In this document: positions 33,499-45,734 of the stretch, in pieces
Layout of the letters: each line of letters begins with the position of its first letter
How positions within the stretch are numbered: position 1 is the stretch's first letter
Assembly (NCBI GenBank): GCA_021229015.1
Contig: CM037789.1
Span: forward strand, 31,358,036-31,422,035
DNA length: 64,000 nt
DNA from: Solen grandis
Taxonomy: Eukaryota > Mollusca > Bivalvia > Adapedonta > Solenidae
Direction of reading: 5' to 3'
Notes under the pieces: model-generated
Told to the model about the DNA's origin: nothing
Databases searched by the model: none
What the model saw: the letters and a program-made list of their open reading frames with translations, nothing else
Translations under genes and position numbers: made by a program

Positions 33499-33529
33499 GT
33501 CTTGGAGCCAAACCGACATACATACTACT

Positions 33530-33535
33530 TACATG
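33530..33535 (+). repeat. Target-site duplication, right
   Basis: TACATG immediately follows the right terminus. The following bases probably continue the interrupted LINE 3' region, with AATAAA at 33553. Confidence 0.8.
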
Positions 33536-33559
33536 TATATGGAAATTTACTGAATAAAT

Positions 33560-35520
33560 AAGTTTAAACTAATCGAGCGTATTGAATAACGTAAAAGAAC
33601 CTTAACTCGTCAATGTCAATTTTTGGTATATATGAGGTTCCAGGCGGTTAATGCATAAATTGTTGGTTATTATCTGTGTCTCTAAATATACCGGGACCCT
33701 TTCGGCGCCTTTTAAACCATCCTCTATGCATATGGCACCTATAAATCAGTTGCAAAAGGCCTCCGAATATGGTACAGGTGAGGCGGCCGACTTACGAACT
33801 CTTGGAATTCCAAAGTTTATTGGAAAATCTTATAAGTCAATATTAACACAAAACAAAGACATATCATCTTCAACTATTAAAGTCTTAAAACACTCAATTT
33901 CATTATGTTTAACACTTGTCTGGTATGTCATTTAACTAATAACCAAGCAGTTTCGCACAAGGTTGATTTTAAATTTCAGCAAAAGTAAGAAATATTGAAA
34001 AAATCAACAACAAAAAATGAATATTATATAAATACATGTATTTCAATTATCTCTTGGAAATTTTTGTATACTTATGTGAATGCTTAAAAAAGATTTGTGT
34101 TCATTCTCCATGTTAAGTCGGTGATTGGCAGCGCCACTTACTTCCTTAAAAATATCTTTATTACAAATATTCTTCAGTTTTAGCATTTTCAAGATGTTTT
34201 TCTTCTATTCTTATTTCACTTACATATTAACTTATCTTTCATAGTTATACATGTCTATACTTTGTATGCGATGAAGATCTGTTTAGGACAAATCCGAATA
34301 AAAACTATGTGTATATCTATAACTTTCTTTGTCGGACATGGCTGTAAATATAACCAAAATAAAAAATAAATAAATAAAACAGTGACCAAAAAAAGGGCAG
34401 CAATTAAAATAATCCAATACAAAACGTTTGTTTTCCATTAAAAAAAAACAAAAACAAAAAACAAGTAGCCTATATTATTTTGTATTCTTACGTAATAATT
34501 ATAATAAAATCCAGGAATATATTAAGCAAAGTATAGTGACCGACTACTGAGTACCAGCAAATGATAGAACCATAAATTCAAAAGACTGTTAACAAAGAGA
34601 GACAAATAATGCAAATGAATTAATTTAGAACATCAACACATGTGTACAATAACAAACAAGCGTGTTTACATCATACAGTGACCTTTCGCCCGACACACTA
34701 ATATTTGAAACTTGGTTTCGCCCGTGTTCATCAAGGGGGCCTTTTCTATGACTTTATATTCGAATACAATGTATTTGTAAATAACTTGGGTTTATACAGT
34801 AAAAAATAAAATATATTTATCTTTTGAAAAATGCCAGCCTTCAAACTATATGATGACGTAAACGAAAGGGAGATAATAAATAAAAAAAAAAAAAGAAAAG
34901 TGACGAGTTACAGTTCCTGCCGAGTTCAGGTTCCTTTACGTTAGTCGTAAATTAATGAAGTCGTCTGAAATGTATTTTGTTTTCATATTGTGTTTAAAAA
35001 TACCAACTATTGATGATAAAGGATGAATGTTAAATGAAATTACAACTGATTGTGTATCAATATTAAAGTGAATATACAGAGGCACGGTCGCGTGCGACCG
35101 CGCGTTTTCTCTATTCTTACTTTGAATTCGCCACTTCGGTCTCGTATTGGGACTTATATATGTTATGAAAATAATTATTCATATAAATCAACATCAACAA
35201 TCACTTCAAACCATTTTTAAAATCTTAAAATACGTTCACCTTAGAAAATCGGTGTCACAGATTACGTCAATATTTTAAAGGGGAATAACAGCAACGTAAA
35301 CATCAGTTGTCTTTCTTACAAATTGTTGGGGCCCACAACGGGGAATATCAGTTTGTTCAATTTCGAAGACAAGTGGTTGACGTAAAACAGATATATGAAC
35401 ATCTTTAGATTGGAAACATTAATGAATGATGAATTCTGACCCGGATACATCTTCGGTACCAAGGTTATTCATATATGAATAGCCTGGGTACCGAGGATGG
35501 CCCGGATCCAGAATTTTTTA
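33560..35520. other. Intergenic, nothing convincing
   Basis: AT-rich. The 94-codon frame at 33651-33935 has no recognisable motif. A GC-rich palindrome-like spot (GGTCGCGTGCGACCGCG) is at about 35086. Confidence 0.5.
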
Positions 35521-35534
35521 TTTGACTTGACTTG

Positions 35535-35865
35535 ACTAGACTTTTTGAGTTTACCGTCGCTTCGACAGTATTTCAGTCATATAGCGACGTCCAGCTAATT
35601 ACAGGTGGGGGAAGAACCCGGATGCACAGAGGAATCCGGGTAGAACCACCGACCTACCGCAAGCCAGCTGTAAGGCTTTCTCACATGAAAATCCGAATGA
35701 CCTTGCTGGGATGTTTAAAAAAATCTTACTTTCCACATAAATATCATGTGGAAAGTAGGATTTTTTTAAAACATACAGGAGCAAGTCCCTGTGCCTCACA
35801 TGAAAATCTGAGTGACCCTGCCGGGATTCGAACCCACGCGGTGAGGGGATGAGTGGGTGTTAAAG
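35535..35865 (-). mobile_element. SINE family A copy with an inserted hairpin
   Basis: It has the same tail and body as 10582-10843 and a B box (GGTTCGAATCCC, minus) near 35830. A 60-bp hairpin (35712-35772) interrupts it, and the adjoining SINE segment CACATGAAAATC is present on both sides. Confidence 0.7.
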
Positions 35866-36404
35866 GTGAACCACAAAGAAAATTTTACTTTTTATAAAAC
35901 CTTTCCTATTTTGTCCATTTACATGAGGGAAACCACAAACATACATTATTTTTTCTTCTTTTTTTGCGAAAAAATCTCTTAAAGTATGTTAAATGCCGAT
36001 TGTGTTAGCTGCTGGGCAGTATTAACATTTTAGGGTCACGTGAATATTAATCATATTTAAAAATGTTTTCTGTTCTGTTCTGTACACTATCTTGAATGAA
36101 AGTTGCCGTCTTAAGCGCGTTAATTATGACTTGATCTCTGTCATTATTGATTAATTTACAATGTTTCACCATCTAAGAACCCGACCGCTGCTCACATCTC
36201 AAAGTGATTGGCTTGGCAATATGTCACACCCAGGGCAATACACCATACCCATCAATTAGTCACCACCAATTAGGCATCTTTCTGAGAAAAGGGGGCACAT
36301 TCAGATCCCAATAATTACAGGGGTAAAACCCTTATAAGTTGTTTTGCTAAATTGTTTACAATTGTTATAAACGAGAGGTTGAAAGATTGGGTGTAGGAGT
36401 ATGA

Positions 36405-36900
36405 TATAATTACGGATGCTCAGTTCGGTTTTAAAAATAATTATAGTATAGTAGACCCAATTTTTATTCTTAACACCCTATACAAAAGCAACTACAATCA
36501 AAAAAGAAATCATATTGTTGTTTCATTGATTTCAGAAAAGCCTACGACTGCATTGACAGGAATCGCCTATAGTATAAGTTAACTAAACAAGGTGTAGATG
36601 GGACACTTCTAGCCATTTTCAGATCTATGTATGATGAAGTTAAGATGTGTGTTAAACATTTAGGTCCAGTATCAGAATTTTATTAAAGTTACGTTGGATT
36701 ATTCCAGGGTGAAATCACATCGCCGATCCTATTTTCTCTCTTCTTGATTGATATAGAATCACATATGCTTCAAAGTCTAAATGCAGGTTTAACAATAGAT
36801 CAAATCACTATTTATTTATTGTTATTGCTGATGACGCAGCTATTTTATCAGAGACTAAAGACGGCTTGCAAGAATCATTAAATAAATATATTCTCATAAG
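36405..36900 (+). pseudogene. LINE reverse-transcriptase fragment, decayed
   Basis: Across several frameshifts one can read IDFRKAYDCIDRNRL, a LLAIFRSMYDEVKMCVKHLG segment, FQGEITSPILFSLFLIDIE and, near 36830, an ADDAAILSETK active-site remnant. These are RT motifs in order. Stops and frameshifts show it is dead. It resembles the RT in 59573-59965. Confidence 0.7.
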
Positions 36901-37170
36901 TTTAGGGTCTTCTTACTATTTTTGAAGTTGGGCAAAATTTGTTCAAGTGTAACTATTTCCTCATTTGTTTGGGGTCTTCTGTAGTTACTGAAATAGTGAA
37001 TGTCACTCCCTGTTTCTTGCAACTTATGAGGTGGGGCAAAATTTGTTCGAGTGTAATTATATTCTCATAAGTTTGGGGTCTTCATACGTAGTTGCTGAAA
37101 TAGTCCAGCTGATCCACTATTTCTTTCTATTTATGAGGTTAGGCAAAATTTGTTCAAGTTTACTTTATTT
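36885..37170 (+). repeat. ~130-bp tandem repeat, three partial units
   Basis: GGGCAAAATTTGTTCAAGTG occurs near 36930, 37035 and 37143, each followed by a CTCATAAGTTTGGGGTCTTC-type block in the first two. Confidence 0.6.
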
Positions 37171-37439
37171 TTTTTCCAATTTCTTTTTATTCCAAATTCT
37201 GTCATTTTTCATTTCATTTTTTTTTTTTGGTTTGCGTTTTTCTTTTTGTGTGTGTTTCCTAATCATGATACATGTTTCCTCTTTAGCTCTTTCATAGACC
37301 TGTCAATGTCTGAAAATGTGGCACACAATGTTCAGAAATAAAAGTTTCAGAGTTCTCTGTGTTTGGGGCTCACAGATATCAACTTCAATTGATAACGTCC
37401 CCTAGTTTCTGAGCTATTTTGTGTATGTCAAAATGGGCC

Positions 37440-38040
37440 ATGTGATGCGTCTGGTGTGGTGTGCTTCAGCCTCCACCTCTGGCTAGCCAGTTTTTGGTGA
37501 AAAGGGAGCATTAGTCTCCCCTGCTAGTATATAGCCACTCCATGGTCAAACCCTATACAGTGCCTTCCCTAGGCGACACACGTCAACTGAGGATATTTTG
37601 TTTATCTACCTAGATTGCTTAAATTACTCCGATACGTAAAAAATTATGGCAGCCAGGGTCGGGGCTAACTTGTCTTATATGTACATAGTGAAAACTGTAA
37701 ACGACATCTCCTCTGAAACCGTTAAACAGAATTTGATAAAACTTGGCAGGGATGACCCTTGGGTGAACCTTCACATAAGCTGCTAAAATAAACTTGATCC
37801 ATGGGTAATCTTCTACCATGATTGCTAAAAATATTCTGATCTGTAAAAAGAACATGGCTGCCAGAGGCAGGGCTAACTTTCCTTTACATAGTGAAAAACT
37901 TTAATAGACTTCTGCTCCAAAACAACTGCCAGATTTTAAAATGTTTTGGCACAGGTGATCTATGGCTACCAAGATTGCTTCTTTAGAACAGTGGTTCTGA
38001 GGTGAGCGATATAGGGCCATCATGTTCTTTTTTTCAATTT
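37440..38040 (+). repeat. Dispersed bivalve-type repeat, ~170-bp units
   Basis: Two diverged units with ATGGC[A/T]GCCAG.G.CGGGGCT and TGCTAAAA blocks end in GAGGTGAGCGATATAGGGCC. It is related to 40813-41660. Confidence 0.55.
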
Positions 38041-38269
38041 ATATAGACATCCAAAATATCATTTACTTATTAAATGACTTTTACTTCTAATAATGAAACA
38101 ATGTACATTTTTGTACATAGAAATGAAGGAATTCATAAGCACCTACAGAAAATAAATAATTAGAAGAAAATATTTGAACTACCAAATCTGATATATACTA
38201 TTGCAGTATTTAGCAATCTAAGTTTGACAATAGTAGATGATAATAAGCATTTTCTATAACTTTATTTTT

Positions 38270-39060
38270 TGCTTACAAGTGCACAACATGCTCAAGGTGA
38301 AATTTATTTCATTTGGCACAAATATTCGCCTCATGGCTCTCTACCATAATTGTTTAATCAATGAGACTCATTGGGGTTTTGATAAGTTTCCTGTTCTTCT
38401 TTATTAGAAATTTTAAAACTATGATGAGGCACAAATTTTGCAAAAATTGGATGGAGAGCAGCATGGCTTAAAGAATTCTCCTCGCTTGCACTTACTGTGA
38501 CGTTGACACATACAACTGTTTCGTGTCATATTTAAATATTAAATACAATCATGTCTATTTTATTGAGTAGCTGAAGAAGAAAAAATGGTTATGGATATTA
38601 TTTTTCAACAACCCATTCTTCTGATGTGTTTTATAAAAAAAAGAGAACCCGGTAGCTCATCCGATGCTGGAATAATCACATGTTCAAATGTCATAAACAT
38701 ATAATTAATATTTTTAGCTCGACTATTAAAGAATATGAGAGCTATTGCGGTCACCCTTGCGTTGGCGTCGGCATTGACATTGCAGCCTTTAGTTAAAATT
38801 TGCATTTAAGGTACTTTCAAGCTTATATCTTAATAACCAATCCTGGTATTGATTTGATATGAATATGCTCAGGGGCATCAGACAACCAAGGTAGATAACT
38901 CTTTATTGAATTTAATAAAAATTATGGTCCCATTTTAACTTACATATTTTGGTTAAAGTTTTTCATGCAAGGAATTTAATGCTTTTATCTCAATCACCAG
39001 ACATGGGGTTGATTTGAAACATTTTTAACGTCCACCTACATCAACATCAAAAAGGCATAA
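38270..39060 (+). repeat. Fragments of dispersed repeats
   Basis: 38275-38480 resembles the head of the same family (GCTCAAGGTG, CTCTACCATAATTGTTTAA). 38715-39020 begins TTTAGCTCGACTATT with GCGTTGGCGTCGGCATTGAC, a second dispersed-element head. No coding frame is seen. Confidence 0.4.
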
Positions 39061-39494
39061 TGTGGTGTTGCGTAAATTGTTCTTGTGCACTAGGCAATTA
39101 TACCAGTCAGCGTTTTTGGTCGTTTTAAATAAAATAGGATTAATCGATTACATTGTCTTATAAAAAAACGCTTTTCAAAATAAATAGTTTAAATCAGCTT
39201 ATAAACATAGCCTTCTAAATTTAAAGAGGCCGAATCTTCAGTAACAGCATTTCTATGTTACCTTCTTTCATTTCAAATAAAAGGCAAAATTGCCTCCATT
39301 TCTTCTAACAATTATAGCCTTTTTAAGGTAAATCGGCTTTTGAAATGAACAATAGTCTACATTTTTTTCCATTAACATAGGATTTGTAAGTTATTTTAAA
39401 TTAAATAGGTATCATTGACTTTAAAACATACATGTAGCTTTCTTATTTCCTGATTACGCTTTTTCACACATAATTTGAATTGTATACATAGCCT

Positions 39495-40790
39495 CGTGTA
39501 AGTTAAAGGCATATGTGTACAATGCAGTTATTTTCTGTATAGACAAAGACGAAAAATTAAAACTAGCCATGATTGTTTGTTGGGTTTAACGGCCCACCGA
39601 CAGTATTTCAGTTATCTGGAGACGATGTCTTCTAGAGACAGATATATTGCTGCCACTCAGCAGTATCACGCCGTAGACATGTGGCATGATACCACACCCA
39701 GTTACATTATCTTGACACCGGGCCACCAGTCCTGCGACTACCCTTATATGCTGAGCGCTAAGCGAGCGAGCTATACCAGTACCATTTTTACGACTTTGGT
39801 ATGTCGCGGCCGGGGATCGAACCCACGAAATCCCGCTCCCGAGGCGGACGCTAACCACTCGGCCACCGGGGACGGTACTCAGATTCCGTTCCTTACCATG
39901 ATTCAATATATGTAATATAGGAGAGAATAAAATATACGTGGGTCGAGTCCTGCAACTACCCTTATAATGCTGAGCGCCAAGCAAGGGAGCTAAAACAGTA
40001 CCATTTTTCACAACTTTGGTAAATCGCAGCTGGGGGTCAAACCAACGACCTCCCACTTCCGAGGCATACTCTCTAACAACTCAGCCAGTGGGGACGGTAC
40101 TAGCCATGATAATTTTCTAAAACTTTGTTTGATATAGAAAATTCACTAGAAACAAATCAATGGGGGGAAAATGTGGGTCATGTTTCTATTTTTTTAGTTA
40201 TCTGCCCCTGAAAATGATGTGTTTTTGTTTTGTTTTGTTTTTTTACTCTTTTAAGTCAGTTTCAAGGGCAGATAACTCAATATTATGGGCTAGCAACACT
40301 TCATTTAATTTCAATTTGATGTTTGGTACTGTATTCTCTGTCACTGTGTAATACATTTAGAAATTCTTTGCAACAGATTTTATTCTATAGCCGCATACGC
40401 GAATATATAGAATTCAAGAAAAACGCAATATGCTTATACATGTATACTGAAGCATAGTGAAAAATCTATTAAATAGAATTGTCTTAAACTTTGCATAATG
40501 ACTGGGAATGAGACAACAAACAATAATGTGAAATACAATAAGGTATTTATAGGCTTCATTTTGAGTCGCCTGCCTTTGAAAATGACATAAAAGAGCAGAA
40601 ACTCATATTTAGGGGCAGATACCACAAAATTTGAAACTTTCATCCCAATTGTTTCCCCATAAATGTTTCTAGTGTAATTTTCTATGATCATGCAAAGTTT
40701 TAGAAAATTATCATGGCTAGTTTTAATTTTCCTTCTTTGTCTTTATAAAAAAATAACTGCATTGTGCACGTATGCCTTTAAATGTGACAA
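39495..40790. repeat. Foldback element split by the composite SINE
   Basis: Sequence at 39500-39573 plus 40099-40265 is inverted at about 40550-40790, including GCAGTTATTTT, ACTAGCCATGAT and ATCTGCCCCT. Arms are ~240 bp once the SINE is removed. Confidence 0.6.
39574..40098 (-). mobile_element. Composite SINE insertion (partial SINE B + 55-bp flank + full SINE B)
   Basis: ACTAGCCATGAT flanks the whole unit (39562-39573, 40099-40110). The left 360 bp match 22067-22427, including sequence outside the SINE at that locus. The right ~150 bp are a second SINE B head with A and B boxes. Confidence 0.8.
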
Positions 40791-40812
40791 ATCACCAACA
40801 TTGTTTGTTTTT

Positions 40813-41660
40813 TTAGCTCACCTGAGCAAAACGTACTCAAGGTGAGTTATTGTGATTGATGAATGTCTGGCGTTTATCGTCCGTCGTCAACATTTAACTT
40901 AAACAACATCTCCTCCTATAAACCACTGGGCCAATTTTAAAGAAACTTCACAGGAATGTTCCTTGGGTGAAGCCCTTTCATAGTTGTTCAAAGAATTTGA
41001 TTCCATGCAGAACTCTGGTTGTCATGGCAACAGAAAGAAATTTAAAAAGAAATCGTCTCCAAAACTACTGGCAAGATTTCAAAGTTATTTGGCACTGATG
41101 TTCCGTAGGTAACTCTTTACTAAAATTTTCAAATTATTTTGATCAGTTGAAAAACATGGCCGCCATGGGCGGATCCCGTTTTCTATATATGAATATAGTA
41201 CACATTTGAATAATCTTGTTGGCCAAAAGTACTGGCTTGATTTCAAAGTTATTTGGCACAGATGTTCCTTGGGTCACTCTCTACCGAGATTGTTCAAATT
41301 ATTTTGATTCGTTAAAAAACATGGCCGCCAGGGGGCGGAGCCCTTTTTCTTATACGTATATAGTAAAACCTTCAAAAATCTTCTTGATCAAAGGTACAGG
41401 CTGAATTTCAAAGTTATTTGGCACAGACGTTTCTTAGGTCACTCTCTACCAAGATTGTTCAAATTATTTTGATCCGTTGAAAAACATGGACGCCAGGGGG
41501 CGGAGCCCGTTTTCCTTATATGTATATAGTAAAAACTTAAAAAATCTTATCTCCAAAAGTACTGGCTGGATTTCAAAGTTATTTGACACAAATACTCCTT
41601 AGGTCACTATCTACCTAGATTGCTCAAATTATTTTGATGGGTTAAAAAATACTTCACAGA
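40813..41660 (+). repeat. Dispersed element with four ~168-bp tandem units
   Basis: It opens with a small hairpin (AGCTCACCTGAGC..CTCAAGGTGAG). The units carry AACATGG[C/A]CGCCA at about 41152, 41320 and 41485 and GGCACAGATGTTCC upstream of each. Confidence 0.75.
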
Positions 41661-42532
41661 ATAATAGGTACTAACTATTTGAAACTTTGACGCTTTGAAG
41701 TCATCCAAAAAAAATTTTTTTTTTCTCCGAGAGGTTTTCGATCCAGGTTTTATTACATGTGGGGGAGATAATCTGTAATATAGTTAACATTAAAGTTCAT
41801 GGAAAATATACAATTTTTGTGAATATGAAAATCTGAATTTGATATTTTAGAATAACTCACGGTAGAAAGATGCATTATATGATTCTGATTTAAATTTCAT
41901 AAAAAATCTAAACTTTATTGTAGGAAAATGGAAAAAGTCACTTTTTTTAGTTCTTAGAGGTGATAACATAACAACAAAATTATCAAGGGGAGGTAATAAA
42001 AAAAACTTCAGTCACATGTCATCATAAGTCAATTTGCCCAAGATTTCCATTGTATGACATTTAAAAAGCTTATATTGTAAAGTTGTATGCATGGCATTGA
42101 TGAATTGGTGGCTATTATGGGGCGATTGCAAAACGGACAAGTCGACCAGCGCTGACACCAATTTCAATGTAAGCGAGTTATGGCTATATTTAAGTATTTA
42201 TATATTGTAAATATTTCTTATTTGGTGTATAGGGCCTGTTTAGACAAATTGTGTCAAATTTGTCTAAGGCTGTTACGAATGTGTATAATTGTTTAAGTTT
42301 AAAACAATGTGGCTTTACACAAAAATTCTGACGTCACACATCTACACGTAACATTAGATAAACCGCATCTTATAAATTGAGATTTACGGGGGAAAGAAAT
42401 CTGCTTTATGTAAGTAAAATATGCTTTCAAGTTCTTTGTCATATCTCTTGAAACTTACCTCAAATCGCCTAACTGTACATGAAGGTAAACCTTGTGCATA
42501 AATTAATTTATAAACTAACCTATATATATTAA

Positions 42533-42588
<56 letters not shown>

Positions 42589-44000
42589 TGTTTCTCTTAA
42601 TCTCTTTTTTTATGAAACAGGTTCTATATGAGACTCAGAAAAACTATATTTCAGGGGAAACAGAACTTTATCATCGTGTCATTTATCTCTCTGATTTTAC
42701 CTTCAGTACTTTGATGGTAACTTCCGGTTATAGACTGACGTCTACTTTTTACTGTTTCTACAATTACCCAGAATGCATTAATGAAAACAGAAAATGAAGT
42801 TCATTGTCTTGAGAAATCATCTGTCAAATGTTGTTGTGATTTAAACTACTTAAGACGAAACAAATCTAAAATGTTGAACCCGTAGAAGACTCGAACTTCA
42901 TCGACAAAGGTAAGGACTTTCTTCCAGCGGGTCATTTTTCTAAATCTACTTCGAAGAGATAAAAATAAATGGAACTACGTACAAAGAAAAAAATTGAAGG
43001 CATGCAGACCCTGTCAATTTATGTTGTGGCCACAGACTGTTGGCACCAATTTCACAAATGATATGTATATATCTTAATTTTGGGGTGCTTTGTCTTACAG
43101 AGGACAATTATTAAGAACTTTGCATTTTCTATTCGAAAAACTCACCTTTTGTTTTTTTCCAGTGTATATTAATCTCATTCTCAGAGTCACAGACGGTCTC
43201 AGACATCATGGGAAATGCATGTGTAACTATATGTTTATATCATTTTGTAGCATGTAATAACTATCATATCATAAATCCCAAATGCCGGAAAATATCTTTT
43301 GAAAACTTGAACTTACTATCGTCTATCTAAATTTACTTCTGATAATAATAATTTTAATATTGTACGATACTCTATTCCGACGCATCACTATTCCGACGCC
43401 TTTTTTGTTTTGACCTTGATTTTTATTAAATGGATTCCATGTGACATCTTTCTTACAAGTTTTGTTTGTCAACATCCCTTTTAGCATTAGAAAGCCAAAA
43501 TGTGACAAGTTATTGATGCAGGGCTATTATTTAGTGTACTTCATACAACTCACCTGCAAAACCTCCTTTTCAATAAGTACTTTTTTTCATCTGGCATATT
43601 TTCAGTGAAACAATGAAATAAAAAAATCTGTGCAACCAACATTCCCTCGTACATTATTTCTGACACGAAAATTCAATTTTTAAAACATGCTACAATGATA
43701 AAATGAAAAACCAATCGGATGCATCATTTCACTGTACTCTCAAGTCAGCCTCACTGAATTATACAGACATGCACACTAATGATTTTTCGTTGAAAAAACA
43801 ATGTCAGCCACTTGAAAACAATGTAAGGCTGAATAAATGACTTAGTTTTACCATACAAAGGAAAATTATATTTTTTGTTTATGTTAAATTAAAGAAGACC
43901 ATGATTTTTTCCTAAGTTCATCAGAACTGTGTACGTAAGGATAATAATAAATACTCGAGGCATAGCATAGCCACTTAAATACCAAACAACTGGCAATATT
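41661..44000. other. Intergenic, nothing convincing apart from the TA run
   Basis: Only short frames without motifs. Small GC-richer patches at 42110-42160 and 43370-43400 look like repeat debris. Confidence 0.5.
42535..42586 (+). repeat. (TA)n microsatellite
   Basis: About 25 TA units. Confidence 0.95.
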
Positions 44001-44019
44001 CCCTCTGATTATATTGTCA

Positions 44020-44460
44020 ATTCAAATATTTATAAAACCTATGTCTGTCCACAACTAGAATATTGTAGTACCATTAGGCACCCATGGCAAAAGAACTTGA
44101 TATATGAAATTGAAAGGGTCCAAAGAGCTGCCGCTTTATCTATATGTCATGAACGATTATTCTTCTCAAAGTAGTATAACAGCAACGCTTCAAACATTAA
44201 ATAGGCCAACCCTAGAACAAAGTAGAATACACAGCTCACTGATTATGCTATACAAAATCTCAAACAATCTTGTAATAGTAGATCATAACCACTTAATAGC
44301 TTCAAGAAATCCTAACAATTTTATACATTTCTCAACATGAACTCTTTCTTTCCACATATTATCAGACTCTGGAATGTCTTACTGTATAACATCATGGCCA
44401 GTGTTAGTCTTCAGAACTTCACTGATAGCCTTAACTTACAATTATTAATTTTTCAGTTGG
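44020..44460 (+). pseudogene. LINE ORF2 C-terminal fragment
   Basis: The segments YKTYVCPQLEYCSTI, IERVQRAAALSI and NSFFPHIIRLWNVL correspond to conserved post-RT motifs of jockey-type LINEs. Frameshifts separate them. Confidence 0.65.
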
Positions 44461-45546
44461 TTTTTATTTTTAACAAAGCAGTAAATATTGTAACTAGATA
44501 TGATTGTAACATAAAATCTCAATTTTAACATTTGTCCCCGACCTCCCAGTCATAATCAAATTGATTGTTGGGAGTATCAATGAAGATGTAGATTATAAAA
44601 AGACAATATCAGTCTTCTTTTATCTCAAATGTCCCCACTTACACATGGTCTAACATGTCTCATTGCTCTTACTGTGTCTTAGTAACTTAGTCCCAAACCT
44701 ACTTTCGCCACATGTCACTCAGGGCTCTCTCTCTGTTTTGGGGGAACAGTACCTCTACCTTCAGCAGGGGGTATTTTCATGGTGTTTTCTCCTGTAGGGG
44801 GAATTTTAGGCAAATTTTGCTGCACATACATGTATTATGTTAATAAAAATGTACAAAATAGTTCCTGTCTAGTAGCTTTATAGGTTAAAAGTGAAATGGA
44901 AATCAACCTCTATACAGTACAGTTGTGTTTACAATAATTTATTACTTGACTTATGTGAGCTCCTATGTTTTTGATTGTAGGGGAAATTTTCTTGAAAATG
45001 GAGGGGGGGGGACATACTTTTTTTTAGGCACTAAAAATGGAGATTGAGAGCCCTGTCAGTAAGTACCCAGCAATACAGAACATTGTTCAAAAGGTGTCAT
45101 GAAACTTTAAGGCAGTCCAGAATATGATTAAGCAGCTGGTCCAGACAGCATCAAACGTTTTTTTTTTAAAAATTACTAAAAAAAAATTAATGACAGTAGG
45201 GAATGCAAGATTTGACAAACTGTTTAAAAACTTATTTATTAAATTTTCATGCAAGGAGCTTGCGAAAACCTGTGAAATAGATGTTAGAACTATGCTGAAT
45301 GATCACCAGGGCACCTTATACTTTAGAAAATTGGAGATATTGCAGTTGTTTTCAGCGGTCAACAATAGCAGTGTCCTGGGATCCCGAGGACACCAAAAGT
45401 AGGGAAGGGGCTTTAGAATTGACATGCCAGTTTTTGTTTGTTTGTTTTTTCCCCATGTGGTTGTATTCATGTAGTTCCCTATTGCCAAAAAACTGTGATG
45501 CTTTTAAAATATTCCAGATCATGCGCAGACTTCCTTGTCACTGAAA

Positions 45547-45734
45547 ATGGGCAGCTCCTCTTCTAAGTTTCGAAAACATCTCCAGAATGGCGATGAGGTG
45601 GCGGCCATCAATGTGTACAACAACCACAGCGACCTTCGGAAAGGGCTGGACCCAAATTGCTCCTACGGGGACAACTTTCAACACGAGACTCCTCTTCATT
45701 ATGCGGCAAGACATGGGATGAAGAGCTTGTTACG
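45547..45734 (+). CDS. ANKIB1: ANKIB1-like RBR E3 ubiquitin ligase, first coding exon
   Basis: It reads MGSSSSKFRKHLQNGDEVAA, then SLDPN-like LDPNCSYGDNFQHETPLHYAARHGM, ending LL plus two bases at donor GTAAGA (45735). The Met-Gly-Ser start fits N-myristoylation and the TPLHYAARHG is an ankyrin-repeat helix. Together this matches the N terminus of ankyrin repeat and IBR domain-containing protein 1, a RING-between-RING E3. A 3' splice site (TATTCCAG) 28 nt before the ATG suggests an upstream non-coding exon. I found no second exon to the right, so intron 1 is very long or the rest is beyond the window. The 188-nt exon leaves phase 2. Confidence 0.85.

Larger units (their letters stand above)
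26608..33529. mobile_element. Polinton/Maverick-like mini-element with 2-kb terminal inverted repeats
   Basis: It is 6922 bp, beginning AGTAGTATGTATG and ending with its inverted complement. Both ends are flanked by the hexamer TACATG (26602-26607 and 33530-33535). Long TIRs, a 6-bp duplication and a 5'-AG end are known Polinton hallmarks. The left arm runs 26608-28711 and the right arm 31301-33529. The unique 2.6-kb core holds two minus-strand genes, a zinc-finger/A32-like ATPase and a 102-aa protein. PolB, integrase, protease and capsid genes of full Polintons are absent, so mobilisation in trans is inferred. Near-identical arms and open frames indicate a young insertion. Endogenous-virus origin is an inference from the ATPase. 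Confidence 0.82.
31301..33529 (-). repeat. Right terminal inverted repeat
   Basis: This is the inverted partner of 26608-28711. It is longer because of extra AT-rich sequence around 31385-31500 and an expanded (GT)n at 32594-32632. Confidence 0.88.

Noticed and set aside
33651..33935. 94-codon frame
   Set aside because: No motif, no splice context and no neighbour that supports it.
45124..45402. 92-codon frame before the ANKIB1-like exon
   Set aside because: Low-complexity start and no recognisable domain; it probably lies upstream of, or in an intron before, the coding exon.
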